Positions 44,859-52,754 of a DNA stretch of 64,000 nucleotides are shown here, piece after piece. The DNA comes from Chloroflexota bacterium (GTDB lineage: Bacteria > Chloroflexota > Anaerolineae > Anaerolineales > Villigracilaceae): assembly GCA_016213105.1 (NCBI GenBank), contig JACRBN010000004.1, forward strand, positions 115,586 to 179,585, given 5' to 3'. The notes below the pieces were generated by a model that was not told where the DNA came from, made no database searches, and worked only from the letters and a program-made list of their open reading frames with translations. The position numbers and the translations under genes are program-made. How positions within the stretch are numbered: position 1 is the stretch's first letter; every line of letters starts with the position of its first letter.

Positions 44859-45890
44859 ATGGCAATTTCCCCGGAGCCCATCAGCGTTTCTGTCACCGTC
44901 CTGTCGCAGATGTTCGTCTACCTGGCTTCCTTGAAAGTGGACGTGGACAGTTTCCTGCGGTCCCTGGGGGTCGACCCTGAACTGGTCAAGTCACCCGATG
45001 CGCGCATCCCCGTGGACACGTACCTGCTGATCCAGGATAAAGCGGCCGATTACGTCAACGATCCGTATTTCGGCCTGCACATGGGCGAATTCGCCGAGGC
45101 GGGCAGTTGGTCGATCCTGGGCTACGTGATGATGAATTGCAGGACCCTGGGCGAGGCCTTCGAGAAATCAGGCAAATACTCGCGCATCATCGGCAACATG
45201 ATCGAGGGCAGGGCCGAGCTGGGTTTCAAAAAGGTGCGCTTTATCGTTTTCACCCCGCCCCACACGCCAAAGATGTCGCGGCATTGCTATGAGTCCACAC
45301 TATCGAGCAGCGTGCGCATGATGAGAATGCTGGCAGGGGTGCATATCAACCCGCTCGAAGTCACATTCATCTATCCCCAGCCCGAATCAACCGCGGAATA
45401 TGAGCGTGTTTTCTGCTGCCCCGTGAAATTTGGGCAAAAGGAAAATTCGATGACCCTGGATTGGAGCGTTGGCAATCTGCCCATCCGCATGGCCAACGCC
45501 GACCTGCTCGAACACTTCGAGCAATACGCGCAAAATCTTTTGGATGAGATGCAGCGCAGGGATGAACACACCCGCGCCGTGACGCGCATCATCCTCTCGC
45601 GGCTGGACGATGAGTCGCTGTCCATCGAGAAGGTCGCCAAAGAGATGGCGGTCAGCGTGCGCACCCTGCAAAAACGGCTGGAGGACGAGGGTGTGGTCTT
45701 CAGCGATCTGCTGCGCGATATCCGCCAGCGGCTGGCCCAGAAATACCTGCGCGAGAATTATTCGGTGGAGCAGATCACCTACCTGCTGGGCTTCTCTGAG
45801 CCGAGCGTCTTCCGCAAGGCCTTCAAGAAGTGGTCGGGAGTCACGCCCAGGGAGTACCGGGAGGGATCCCTCCCTGCGGCCCGCGCCTAG
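44859..45890 (+). CDS. AraC-family regulator (OruR/ArgR-like N-terminal domain)
   Basis: The protein has about 343 residues: an N-terminal arabinose-binding-like domain of the OruR type (KSPDARIPVDTYLLIQDKAA, LHMGEFAEAGSWSILGYVMM) and a C-terminal AraC double HTH (SIEKVAKEMAVSVRTLQKRL; VEQITYLLGFSEPSVFRKAF). ATG 44859 was chosen over an upstream frame from 44775 because homologues begin near SVTVLSQMF. It is divergent from the four-helix membrane gene. The effector is unknown. Confidence 0.85.
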   Translation: MAISPEPISVSVTVLSQMFVYLASLKVDVDSFLRSLGVDPELVKSPDARIPVDTYLLIQDKAADYVNDPYFGLHMGEFAEAGSWSILGYVMMNCRTLGEAFEKSGKYSRIIGNMIEGRAELGFKKVRFIVFTPPHTPKMSRHCYESTLSSSVRMMRMLAGVHINPLEVTFIYPQPESTAEYERVFCCPVKFGQKENSMTLDWSVGNLPIRMANADLLEHFEQYAQNLLDEMQRRDEHTRAVTRIILSRLDDESLSIEKVAKEMAVSVRTLQKRLEDEGVVFSDLLRDIRQRLAQKYLRENYSVEQITYLLGFSEPSVFRKAFKKWSGVTPREYREGSLPAARA

Positions 45891-45980
45891 ACAGACTGCA
45901 AACTGTTACACGAATTTTACAGGCCCGCAATACGGACATAAAGCCAGCCTGCGAAAATGGGGATCATCAGGAGTCCACCC

Positions 45981-46955
45981 ATGAAAACCATCCTTTCGAG
46001 AATCGTCCTGCTTTTCGCGCTGACCTTGTGCGCCTGTTCGCGCCCCATTCGCTCCGCTTCCACCGAAAATCCCAGCGCTTCCCTTCCATCGGGCAACCAC
46101 GACCTGTCCATGAGCGTGGATGGGCTGGAGCGGACGTACATCCTGCACGTTCCGCCCGCTGCCGACCAGCCCCTGCCGCTGATCATTGTCCTGCACGGAA
46201 CCTATGGCACGGGGCGCAAGATGCAGCTCGGCCTGGGCTTCGATCCGTACGCCGACGAACGCGGCTTCCTGGTGGCCTACCCGGACGCCTACCAGAAGCC
46301 GGGGGAAAACGAGACCGCCCGCTGGAATGATGGACGCGGCACGCTGGCATCCTCCCTGGCGGGCATCGACGATGTGAAGTTCATCACCAGCCTGGTGAAT
46401 GAGATCGCCGCACAGGTTCCGCTCGATAAGAGCCGCGTCTTCGTCACAGGCGCGTCCAACGGCGGGATGATGACCTATCGCCTGGGCTGTGAAACGGACA
46501 GAGTCTTCGCGGGCATCGCCCCGGTCATCGGGAACATCCCCGAGCCGATCTTCGACTCGTGCAATCCGCAAGCCCCGCTCGACTTCCTCGCCATCAACGG
46601 CGACGCTGATCCGTTTGTTCCCCACAATGGCGGCGAGGTCTGCGCCGACACGCCCAGCCGGCTGTGCGAAGGCGGCTGGGTGAAATCCCAATCTGAATCG
46701 TTGACGAAGTTTTCTGCTGCGAATGGTTGTGACCTCGCGCCTCAATCGGTCATACTGCCCGCGCAAATTGACGACGACACCTCCATCGAAGAACAGACCT
46801 ACGCCAACTGCGCGGGCGGCGCACAGGTCAAAGCCTACATCGTTCAAAATGGCGGTCACACCTGGCCCCCGCGTGAAAGTCAACTGGAAGCGGGCGGGCA
46901 GGCCACCGGCAACCTGGACGCCACCCAAATCATTGTGGATTTCTTCCTGCCATGA
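45981..46955 (+). CDS. secreted esterase of the PHB-depolymerase/feruloyl-esterase type, lipoprotein
   Basis: The 324-residue protein has a lipobox (TLCAC, Cys19) and an alpha/beta-hydrolase domain. It shows PLIIVLHGTYGTG (oxyanion hole), the nucleophile elbow GASNGG, a downstream aspartate in NGDADPFVPHNGG and the catalytic histidine in NGGHTWPP. This fits the LpqC/poly(3-hydroxybutyrate) depolymerase and CE1-like esterases, which attack polyesters or feruloyl/acetyl groups on xylan. Start ATG 45981 follows CAGGAG. It overlaps the next gene by four bases. Confidence 0.82.
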   Translation: MKTILSRIVLLFALTLCACSRPIRSASTENPSASLPSGNHDLSMSVDGLERTYILHVPPAADQPLPLIIVLHGTYGTGRKMQLGLGFDPYADERGFLVAYPDAYQKPGENETARWNDGRGTLASSLAGIDDVKFITSLVNEIAAQVPLDKSRVFVTGASNGGMMTYRLGCETDRVFAGIAPVIGNIPEPIFDSCNPQAPLDFLAINGDADPFVPHNGGEVCADTPSRLCEGGWVKSQSESLTKFSAANGCDLAPQSVILPAQIDDDTSIEEQTYANCAGGAQVKAYIVQNGGHTWPPRESQLEAGGQATGNLDATQIIVDFFLP

Positions 46956-47866
46956 AAAAACACCTTTTCCTTTTGATGCTCCTGCTCGCCTCCCTTGCCT
47001 GCCGCTTCAGCGCCTCGGACTCCACACCCGCGCCTGTCTCACCCACACCGGCATCTTCCACGCCGACAGTTTCGCCCTTGCCCACTACCATCGCCTACAA
47101 AACCATTCCAGGCATCGACCCCGACCTGCTCAGCCTCGACATCCACGCCCCAGCGGACGCGCAAAATGCGCCCGTGGTGATGTGGGTTCACGGCGGCGGA
47201 TACGCCATCGGCGACAAAGCCTACCAGATGCCCGACAAAATCACTTTGTTCAACACACAGGGCTGGATTTTGGTCAGCGTCAACTACCGTTTGAGCGACC
47301 CCGAAAAAGGCGCGGCGCAGTACCCCGACCATTTTCTGGATGTAGCAGCGGCAGTTGCCTGGGTGCATGAAAACATCGCGGCGTATGGCGGCGACCCGAA
47401 CCGCATCGCCCTGCTCGGTCACTCCGCAGGCGCAGACATCGTCTCGAATGTGGCGGTCAATCCCATCTACTTGAAAGAATACGGCTTGGAACTTTCCGCG
47501 CTGACCTGCGCCGCCCCGCTCGACACGGCAGGCTTCGACAAGGCAAAGGCGGGCGACAGCGAACAGGAGCAATGGGTGAACGCCCTCGGCAACAATCCCA
47601 ACTACATCGCCGAAACCTCCGCGGCCCTGCTCATCCGGCCGAACATCGGCATCCCGCCCATGCTGGGGGTGACGCGCGGCAACGAGCGCCGACAACAAAT
47701 CGAAACCGAGTTCATCGCGGCCTTACAGGCGGCGGGCATCCCAGCCACGCTGGTGGACGCGGCCTCGCTGACGCACAACGAAGTCAACAGCCAGATCGGC
47801 GCGCCAGGCGACACGGTCATGACCACGCCGCTGATGGATTTCCTGAAAAGATGCTTCGTCCAGTGA
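46952..47866 (+). CDS. alpha/beta-hydrolase lipoprotein (carboxylesterase type)
   Basis: The 304-residue protein has a signal peptide ending in SLAC and a Thr/Pro linker, then an HSL/BD-FAE-like esterase fold: VMWVHGGGYAIG (oxyanion hole HGGG) and LLGHSAGADIV (nucleophile GHSAG). A catalytic histidine is probably in SLTHNEVNSQIG. It is outside the cell and overlaps its upstream neighbour (ATGA), so the two esterases are made together. Confidence 0.8.
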   Translation: MKKHLFLLMLLLASLACRFSASDSTPAPVSPTPASSTPTVSPLPTTIAYKTIPGIDPDLLSLDIHAPADAQNAPVVMWVHGGGYAIGDKAYQMPDKITLFNTQGWILVSVNYRLSDPEKGAAQYPDHFLDVAAAVAWVHENIAAYGGDPNRIALLGHSAGADIVSNVAVNPIYLKEYGLELSALTCAAPLDTAGFDKAKAGDSEQEQWVNALGNNPNYIAETSAALLIRPNIGIPPMLGVTRGNERRQQIETEFIAALQAAGIPATLVDAASLTHNEVNSQIGAPGDTVMTTPLMDFLKRCFVQ

Positions 47867-49035
47867 AAAAACTCGTTCCCCTGATTTTGCTTCTTGCCCT
47901 CGCTGCCCTTGCCTGTCGGTCCGCCATCCCAGCCCACAGCACTACAGAAGAGGCTTCGTCTCTCGATTCATGTTTGGGCCTCAGCATCGAGTCGGTTACC
48001 ACCCTGGTGGAATTGGGCGGCAATGTGGATTGGTCCCCCGATGGGCAATGGGTTGCCTACGACGCCCCGGATGCCGAAAACTGGACCCAAACCTGGCTCA
48101 TGCATTCGGACGGGAGCGGACCGACCTGCCTGACCTGCGGCAACCCCGCCGCTCCCACCCCCCTGCACCTGGGGAATCCGACCTGGCACGCTGCGCAGGA
48201 ATGGCTTGTCGTCCAGGGCGTGGAGCAATCCTTTTACGAGCGTTTCCCGTCCGACGACCTCGATTACAAACAGCGCATCCTGAATGTCGGCGTGGGCATC
48301 GGCAACGAGCTATGGGCCGTGAGCACCGATGGAACGCGCTTCGTCAAACTCACCGATACCTGGCAAGAAAGCCAGTTCGCGGGCGGCATCCTGCATCCCC
48401 ACTTTTCGCACGATGGCCGTTTGCTGGCCTGGACACAGCGCGTGAGCAATACGCCCAAAAACCTGGGCGGCGCATGGGTCATCAAAGTGGCCGACTTCGT
48501 GCTCGAGAATGGACTTCCCAGCCTCGCCAACCTGCGCACCCTTCATCCCTGGTCAGGCGAGGGCATGACCGAAGTACATTCCTTCTCTCCCAATGACGCC
48601 TCGCTGCTGTACGCCACCAACGGCGACGGGCAGGGTGAACACGGATACGACATCTACTCCCTCGACCTTGCCAGCGGCCGCTCCACCCAACTGACCGACA
48701 CACGCCTCGAATGGGACGAACATGCCCAGTACTCCCCCAACGGCAGCTGCATCGTGTGGATCAGCAGCCGCAACGCCGGCTCGACCTCCAGCCTGCTCAA
48801 AACCGAATTATGGCTGATGTCGGCTGATGGAAGAGGGCAGGCCCAACTGACCTACTTCAACGACCCTGCCAGCCCGCTCCACATGCGTGATGCATACGGG
48901 GTCGTCCCTGCCGACAGCGCCTGGTCGCCCGACGGAACCCAACTGCTCGTTTACGTCATCGTCAACCAGGGCGAACAAAGCGCTTACTCCATGCCCGGCA
49001 GGATCATCCTGCTCAGGCTGGGGACGCAAAAATGA
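47851..49035 (+). CDS. TolB/PD40-like beta-propeller lipoprotein
   Basis: The protein has about 394 residues with a signal ending in LAALAC, followed by repeated propeller blades of the PD40 type (VDWSPDGQWVAYDAPD; HFSHDGRLLAWTQRV; QYSPNGSCIVWISS; AWSPDGTQLLVYVI). It is probably an extracellular binding or scaffold protein. The start is uncertain: ATG 47851 overlaps the upstream gene by 16 bases, and GTG 47863 would give the four-base overlap seen elsewhere in the operon. It is the third gene of the lipoprotein unit. Confidence 0.75.
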   Translation: MLRPVKKLVPLILLLALAALACRSAIPAHSTTEEASSLDSCLGLSIESVTTLVELGGNVDWSPDGQWVAYDAPDAENWTQTWLMHSDGSGPTCLTCGNPAAPTPLHLGNPTWHAAQEWLVVQGVEQSFYERFPSDDLDYKQRILNVGVGIGNELWAVSTDGTRFVKLTDTWQESQFAGGILHPHFSHDGRLLAWTQRVSNTPKNLGGAWVIKVADFVLENGLPSLANLRTLHPWSGEGMTEVHSFSPNDASLLYATNGDGQGEHGYDIYSLDLASGRSTQLTDTRLEWDEHAQYSPNGSCIVWISSRNAGSTSSLLKTELWLMSADGRGQAQLTYFNDPASPLHMRDAYGVVPADSAWSPDGTQLLVYVIVNQGEQSAYSMPGRIILLRLGTQK

Positions 49036-49133
49036 AATGGGGCGGATTCTCATTCATCCTGGCGGCCGCTGCGCATATCAACGACATGGTCAGAACAAAA
49101 TATCCCTGGCTGCCGTCAAGATTATCTACGTAA
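49032..49133 (+). CDS. possible 33-aa ORF or truncated gene
   Basis: The frame begins with an ATG overlapping the preceding stop (ATGA), as do other genes in this unit, and reads MKWGGFSFILAAAAHINDMV before ending at TAA 49131. It has a short hydrophobic stretch. It may be the N-terminal remnant of a longer gene or may not be translated. Confidence 0.25.
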   Translation: MKWGGFSFILAAAAHINDMVRTKYPWLPSRLST

Positions 49134-49264
49134 CATAAAGCAATGACCTTCGGCGTTCGGGTCCGTGACGCTTTACACTGGCAGGGACTTTCACAAAGAG
49201 ACATAATCAGGATGGCGGCTAAACCCGCCTAATCTTGTCCAACTTCTCATATAAGGAGAATTGA

Positions 49265-49507
49265 ATGCCCGCGAAAGGTTGGATCGAAGTCAGCGATCTA
49301 TACTGCAAGGGATGCGAAATTTGCATCAGCGCATGTCCACAGGGGGTGATGGAACTGGACATGTCCCATCTTACCCCGAAGGGCTACCACCCCGCGCACA
49401 CGTTCAAAGACGGCTGCACGGGGTGTGCTATTTGCGCCCTGGTTTGTCCCGATGCCGCCATCACCGTCTATCGGGAAGTGACGAAAGCCGCAGCGGTAAC
49501 AGGATAA
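49265..49507 (+). CDS. korD: 2-oxoacid:ferredoxin oxidoreductase, ferredoxin (delta) subunit
   Basis: The 80-residue protein has two 4Fe-4S motifs: CKGCEICISACPQG and CTGCAICALVCPD. It is the electron-accepting small subunit of a 2-oxoacid:ferredoxin oxidoreductase. The start follows AAGGAG. It precedes the alpha subunit by 12 bases. Confidence 0.9.
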   Translation: MPAKGWIEVSDLYCKGCEICISACPQGVMELDMSHLTPKGYHPAHTFKDGCTGCAICALVCPDAAITVYREVTKAAAVTG

Positions 49508-49519
49508 TTCGGAGAATCC

Positions 49520-50632
49520 ATGACTCGTGAACTTTGGAAAGGCAACGAAGCCATCGCCGAGGCCGCCGTCCGCGCGGGGTTGCAGGCTTATTTTGGCTAT
49601 CCCATCACCCCGCAGACCGAGATCCTCGAATATCTCTCCCGCCGCATGCCCGAACTCGGCCGCGCCTTTGTGCAGGCCGAAAGCGAGTTGGGCGCGATCA
49701 ACATGGTCTACGGCGCGGCCTGCACGGGCGCGCGCGTGATGTCCTCCTCCTCCAGCCCGGGCGTGAGCCTGATGATGGAGGGACTCTCCTACATCGCCGG
49801 CACCGAAGTGCCCGCGGTGCTGGTCAACGTGATGCGCGGCGGACCCGGGCTGGGCAACATCGCCCCATCGCAGGCCGACTACAACCAGGCCGTACACGGC
49901 GGCGGACACGGCGACTATCCGCGCATCGTGCTGGCGCCCGCCTCGGTGCAGGAAGCCATCGACCTGATGGGCCTGTCCTTCGACCTGGCCGAAAAGTACC
50001 GCATGATCGCCATGGTCATCCTGGACGGCTCGGTCGGCCAGATGATGGAACCCGCCGAGATGCCCGAGATGAAACCCATCGTGGACCGCAAGTTCGAGTG
50101 GGCCACGAACGGCGCCATCGACCGCGAACGCCGCATCCTCTCCTCCATTTATATCGACCCGCCCGCCGAGGAAGTAGCCAACCTGCGCCTGGGGGCGCGC
50201 TGGCAGGTGGTGCAGGCCAACGAAGTGCGCTACAAGGAATATTTCCTCGACGACGCCGAGATCGTGGTGGTCGGCTTCGGCACGGCGGGACGCGTGGCGC
50301 TCTCCGCCGTCCGCGCGGCGCGCGCGCAGGGCATCAAGGTCGGGCTGCTGCGCCCGATCACCGTCAGCCCGTTCCCCTATCAGATCATCGACCAGCTCGC
50401 AGGGCGGGCGAAGGCCTTCCTCGTGGCGGAGATGAACATGGGACAAATGCTGAGCGACGTCCGCCTGGCTGTGCGCGGGCGCGTCCCCGTGGAATTCCAC
50501 GGCCGCCCCGGTGGCATGGTCCCGTTCCCCGACGAGATCCTGCGCGAGATCCAGCGCGTGAATAGCACGCCCCTGTCGATGACCGTCGACCCCGTCGATG
50601 GCTGGCTGGCGCGCATGGCCGACGTCAAATAG
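49520..50632 (+). CDS. korA: 2-oxoacid:ferredoxin oxidoreductase alpha subunit
   Basis: The 370-residue protein has the pyruvate/2-oxoglutarate-flavodoxin oxidoreductase alpha pattern: [52 protein letters not shown] and the C-terminal transketolase-like domain ([16 protein letters not shown]). It resembles VorB (3-methyl-2-oxobutanoate) and KorA (2-oxoglutarate) subunits, so the exact substrate is open. The enzyme oxidatively decarboxylates a 2-oxoacid to an acyl-CoA with ferredoxin as acceptor. Confidence 0.88.
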   Translation: MTRELWKGNEAIAEAAVRAGLQAYFGYPITPQTEILEYLSRRMPELGRAFVQAESELGAINMVYGAACTGARVMSSSSSPGVSLMMEGLSYIAGTEVPAVLVNVMRGGPGLGNIAPSQADYNQAVHGGGHGDYPRIVLAPASVQEAIDLMGLSFDLAEKYRMIAMVILDGSVGQMMEPAEMPEMKPIVDRKFEWATNGAIDRERRILSSIYIDPPAEEVANLRLGARWQVVQANEVRYKEYFLDDAEIVVVGFGTAGRVALSAVRAARAQGIKVGLLRPITVSPFPYQIIDQLAGRAKAFLVAEMNMGQMLSDVRLAVRGRVPVEFHGRPGGMVPFPDEILREIQRVNSTPLSMTVDPVDGWLARMADVK

Positions 50633-50641
50633 AGGTTTGAG

Positions 50642-51412
50642 ATGACAACACCTGAAAATCTGGTTTACGACCGACCCGAATCCTTTACCGATACCCCCAC
50701 CCACTACTGCCCGGGCTGCACGCACGGAGTGGCGCACCGCCTGGTGGCCGAAGTGCTGGAGGAGATGGGCGTAACCAACCGCACCATCGGCGTGGCCCCC
50801 GTGGGCTGCGCGGTCTTCGCCTACAACTACTTCGACACCGACTTCGTCGAGGCTCCGCACGGACGCGCGCCCGCCATGGCGACCGGCGTCAAGCGCGTGC
50901 TGCCCGACCGCGTGGTCTTCACCTACCAGGGCGACGGCGACCTGGCCTCCATCGGCATGGGCGAGATCGTCCACGCGGCCGCGCGCGGCGAGAACATCAC
51001 CGTCATCTTCATCAACAATGCCAACTTCGGCATGACCGGCGGACAGATGGCCCCCACCACCCTGCCAGGCATGAAGACCACCTCCTCGCCCAATGGCCGC
51101 GACGTGGAAAGCCAGGGCTACCCGATCCGCATGGCCGAGATGCTGGCCACCCTGGACGGCGTGGGCTACTGCGTGCGCCGCTCGCTGCACGACCCGAAGA
51201 ACATCCGCCTGGCCAAGAAGTCCATTCGCATGGCCTTCGAGACGCAGGTGCGCGGACTGGGCTTCTCGATGGTGGAATTGCTCTCCACCTGCCCCACCAA
51301 CTGGGGCATGACGCCCGTCCAGTCGCTCAAATTCGTGGAAGAGCACATGGTGCCCGCCTTCCCGCTCGGCGACTACAAGATCAGCGACGCGATCAAACAG
51401 GTTAAGATTTAG
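50642..51412 (+). CDS. korB: 2-oxoacid:ferredoxin oxidoreductase beta subunit
   Basis: The 256-residue subunit binds thiamine diphosphate: [14 protein letters not shown] at the N terminus, then [15 protein letters not shown]...NN (the ThDP-Mg motif GDGD-N) and [15 protein letters not shown]. It lies nine bases after korA. A palindromic repeat separates it from korC. Confidence 0.9.
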   Translation: MTTPENLVYDRPESFTDTPTHYCPGCTHGVAHRLVAEVLEEMGVTNRTIGVAPVGCAVFAYNYFDTDFVEAPHGRAPAMATGVKRVLPDRVVFTYQGDGDLASIGMGEIVHAAARGENITVIFINNANFGMTGGQMAPTTLPGMKTTSSPNGRDVESQGYPIRMAEMLATLDGVGYCVRRSLHDPKNIRLAKKSIRMAFETQVRGLGFSMVELLSTCPTNWGMTPVQSLKFVEEHMVPAFPLGDYKISDAIKQVKI

Positions 51413-51416
51413 CAAC

Positions 51417-51509
51417 GTCATTGCGAGAGCGCTCCTGCCCTTTGCCCGAAGCAATCTCCACCTTTGTGTGAGATTGCTTCGTCGGGGAGAGCACCCTCCT
51501 CGCAATGAC
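51417..51509. repeat. nested palindromic repeat between korB and korC
   Basis: Outer arms GTCATTGCGAG (51417-51427) and CTCGCAATGAC (51499-51509) and inner arms GAAGCAATCTC (51448-51458) and GAGATTGCTTC (51470-51480) are perfect. The 93-bp element begins five bases after korB and is directly followed by the korC ribosome-binding site. A diverged copy lies at 52159-52245. Confidence 0.85.
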
Positions 51510-51521
51510 ATGGAGATAACC

Positions 51522-52082
51522 ATGCAAAAGGAAATCATCATCGCAGGTTTCGGCGGACAGGGCGTGCTCTTTGCAGGCCAGGTGCTGGCCTATGCCGCCA
51601 TGGACACGGGCAGGGTCGTGACGTGGATCCCCTCCTACGGGCCCGAGATGCGCGGCGGCACGGCCAACTGCACCGTCGTCATCGCGGACGAGGAGATCGG
51701 CTCGCCGCTGGTCCAGAATCCCCCGCTGGCGGTGGCGCTCAACCTGCCGTCCTTCGACAAGTACGAGGAGACGCTCGAGACCGGCGGCACGCTGATCGTC
51801 AACCAGTCGATGGTCGACCGCGGCGCGAAACGCACGGACATCCACTGCATCTTCGTGCCCTGCAACGAGATCGCCGAGCAGATCGGCGACAAGAAACTGA
51901 CCAACATGGTGGCGGTGGGCGCGCTGCTCTCCTCCCTGCCCGACCTGGCCATCAAGGACGTGGAAAAGGCGCTCGAAGGCCACCTGCCTGCGCGCCACAA
52001 GCACCTGCTGCCCAAGAACTTCGAAGCCCTGCGCCGCGGCTACGAACACGCACAAAAGGAACTCGACAAGGCGCCGGCGTAG
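51522..52082 (+). CDS. korC: 2-oxoacid:ferredoxin oxidoreductase gamma subunit
   Basis: The 186-residue subunit has the gamma pattern EIIIAGFGGQGVLFAGQVLA, SYGPEMRGGTANCTVVIAD and PCNEIAEQIGDKKLTNMVAV. ATG 51522 follows TGGAGATAAC. With korD, korA and korB it completes a four-subunit enzyme of the KorDABC/VorDBAC type. An in-frame extension to 51468 runs through the palindromic repeat and is unlikely to be translated. Confidence 0.9.
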   Translation: MQKEIIIAGFGGQGVLFAGQVLAYAAMDTGRVVTWIPSYGPEMRGGTANCTVVIADEEIGSPLVQNPPLAVALNLPSFDKYEETLETGGTLIVNQSMVDRGAKRTDIHCIFVPCNEIAEQIGDKKLTNMVAVGALLSSLPDLAIKDVEKALEGHLPARHKHLLPKNFEALRRGYEHAQKELDKAPA

Positions 52083-52158
52083 CAATTGGTAAGTGGTAAT
52101 TGGTAAATGGAAGCCCGTCTCTGGGAGAGGCGGGCTTTTTGGAAGGCAGCAAGGATAT

Positions 52159-52245
52159 GTCGTTGCGAGGAGGGTCGAGACGCGTGAGCGTCGAAACCCG
52201 ACAAAGCAACCTCCCCGTAAAAACAGGAGATTGCTTCGCTGCGAC
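52159..52245. repeat. diverged copy of the palindromic repeat
   Basis: GTCGTTGCGAGGAGGGTC at the left and GCTGCGAC at the right, with inner AAGCAACCTCC and GGAGATTGCTTC arms, match the layout of the 51417-51509 element. A further IR (TCGAGACGCG/CGTGAGCGTCGA) lies inside. It is downstream of korC. Confidence 0.7.
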
Positions 52246-52313
52246 ATTCTGATATAAGGACTTGCTGTAGGAACTTAGAAGTTAAATCCTTGTACAAAAA
52301 GGAAGAAAATCTT

Positions 52314-52376
52314 ACCACGGAGCACACGGAGGCTTTTTTTAAGGGTTTTCTCAGTGATCTCTGTGCTCTCCGTGGT
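52314..52376. repeat. ACCACGGAG inverted repeat
   Basis: ACCACGGAG (52314-52322) and CTCCGTGGT (52368-52376) flank a T-rich centre, with inner CACACGGAG/CTCTGTGCTC similarity. It is a short intergenic palindrome in the gene-free stretch 52083-52754. A related word (CTTTGTGTCCTTTGTGGTG) appears near 58433. Confidence 0.6.
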
Positions 52377-52454
52377 TAAATCTCTTTCGGCTTGTCCGAG
52401 TTAGGGGAAGGGAAACTCTTTGATTTTGAGGGGATTTGTTGTATATAATACCCA

Positions 52455-52504
52455 CGGGTAAAAATTGCGCATTCCACCCTCTAAAAAAGCGCAATTTTCA
52501 CCCG
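52455..52504. other. 16-bp-arm hairpin at the left edge of the cassette region
   Basis: CGGGTAAAAATTGCGC (52455-52470) and GCGCAATTTTCACCCG (52489-52504) pair with a single mismatch around an 18-base loop. TATATAAT lies immediately upstream at 52442-52449. There is no T-run, so it is not a simple terminator. It lies about 50 bp before the first GTTGGGT box, where the integration (attI/Pc) region of an integron would be expected. That identity is speculative. Confidence 0.5.
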
Positions 52505-52549
52505 AGTGCGGTATAGTTGAAGAAATTTGGGACAGGAGACTTTAGCGGT

Positions 52550-52713
52550 GTTGGGTCAAAGCGATATTCAAATCAGTTCTGTAAACAGCAAATATCCATA
52601 GCTACTTCGTATGGTGGTTCTGGCTTTGAGTTTTTTCTGCTCCCAAGCAGAGTCCACGCATGGTTGTCGAGCTTGTCGAGACACACACGCAGGTTAATGT
52701 AAAGTTGTTGGGC
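52550..52713 (+). other. attC-like site 1 (upstream of the WD40 cassette)
   Basis: GTTGGGTCAAAGCG at the left and GCAGGTTAATG...GTTGTTGGGC at the right bound a region whose centre (about 52622-52659, GAGTTTTTTCTGCTCCCAAG and TCCACGC) is shared with sites at 55781-55818 and 56699-56736. The right box GTTGGGC (52707-52713) lies 42 bases before the WD40 start. The left half is less clear than in sites 3 and 4. Confidence 0.6.
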
Positions 52714-52754
52714 AGATAAACATATAGAATATTGCCACTTCATTGAGGGCTACT

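Noticed and set aside
49298..51541. Very long minus-strand open frame (747 codons) across the kor genes
   Set aside because: It is antisense to korD, korA and korB, which have clear family motifs. The translation is His/Arg/Gly-rich, as expected for a shadow frame in GC-rich codons.
52455..52504. Hairpin considered as the korC terminator
   Set aside because: It is about 370 bases past korC, has no T-run and a long loop. A terminator role is not supported.
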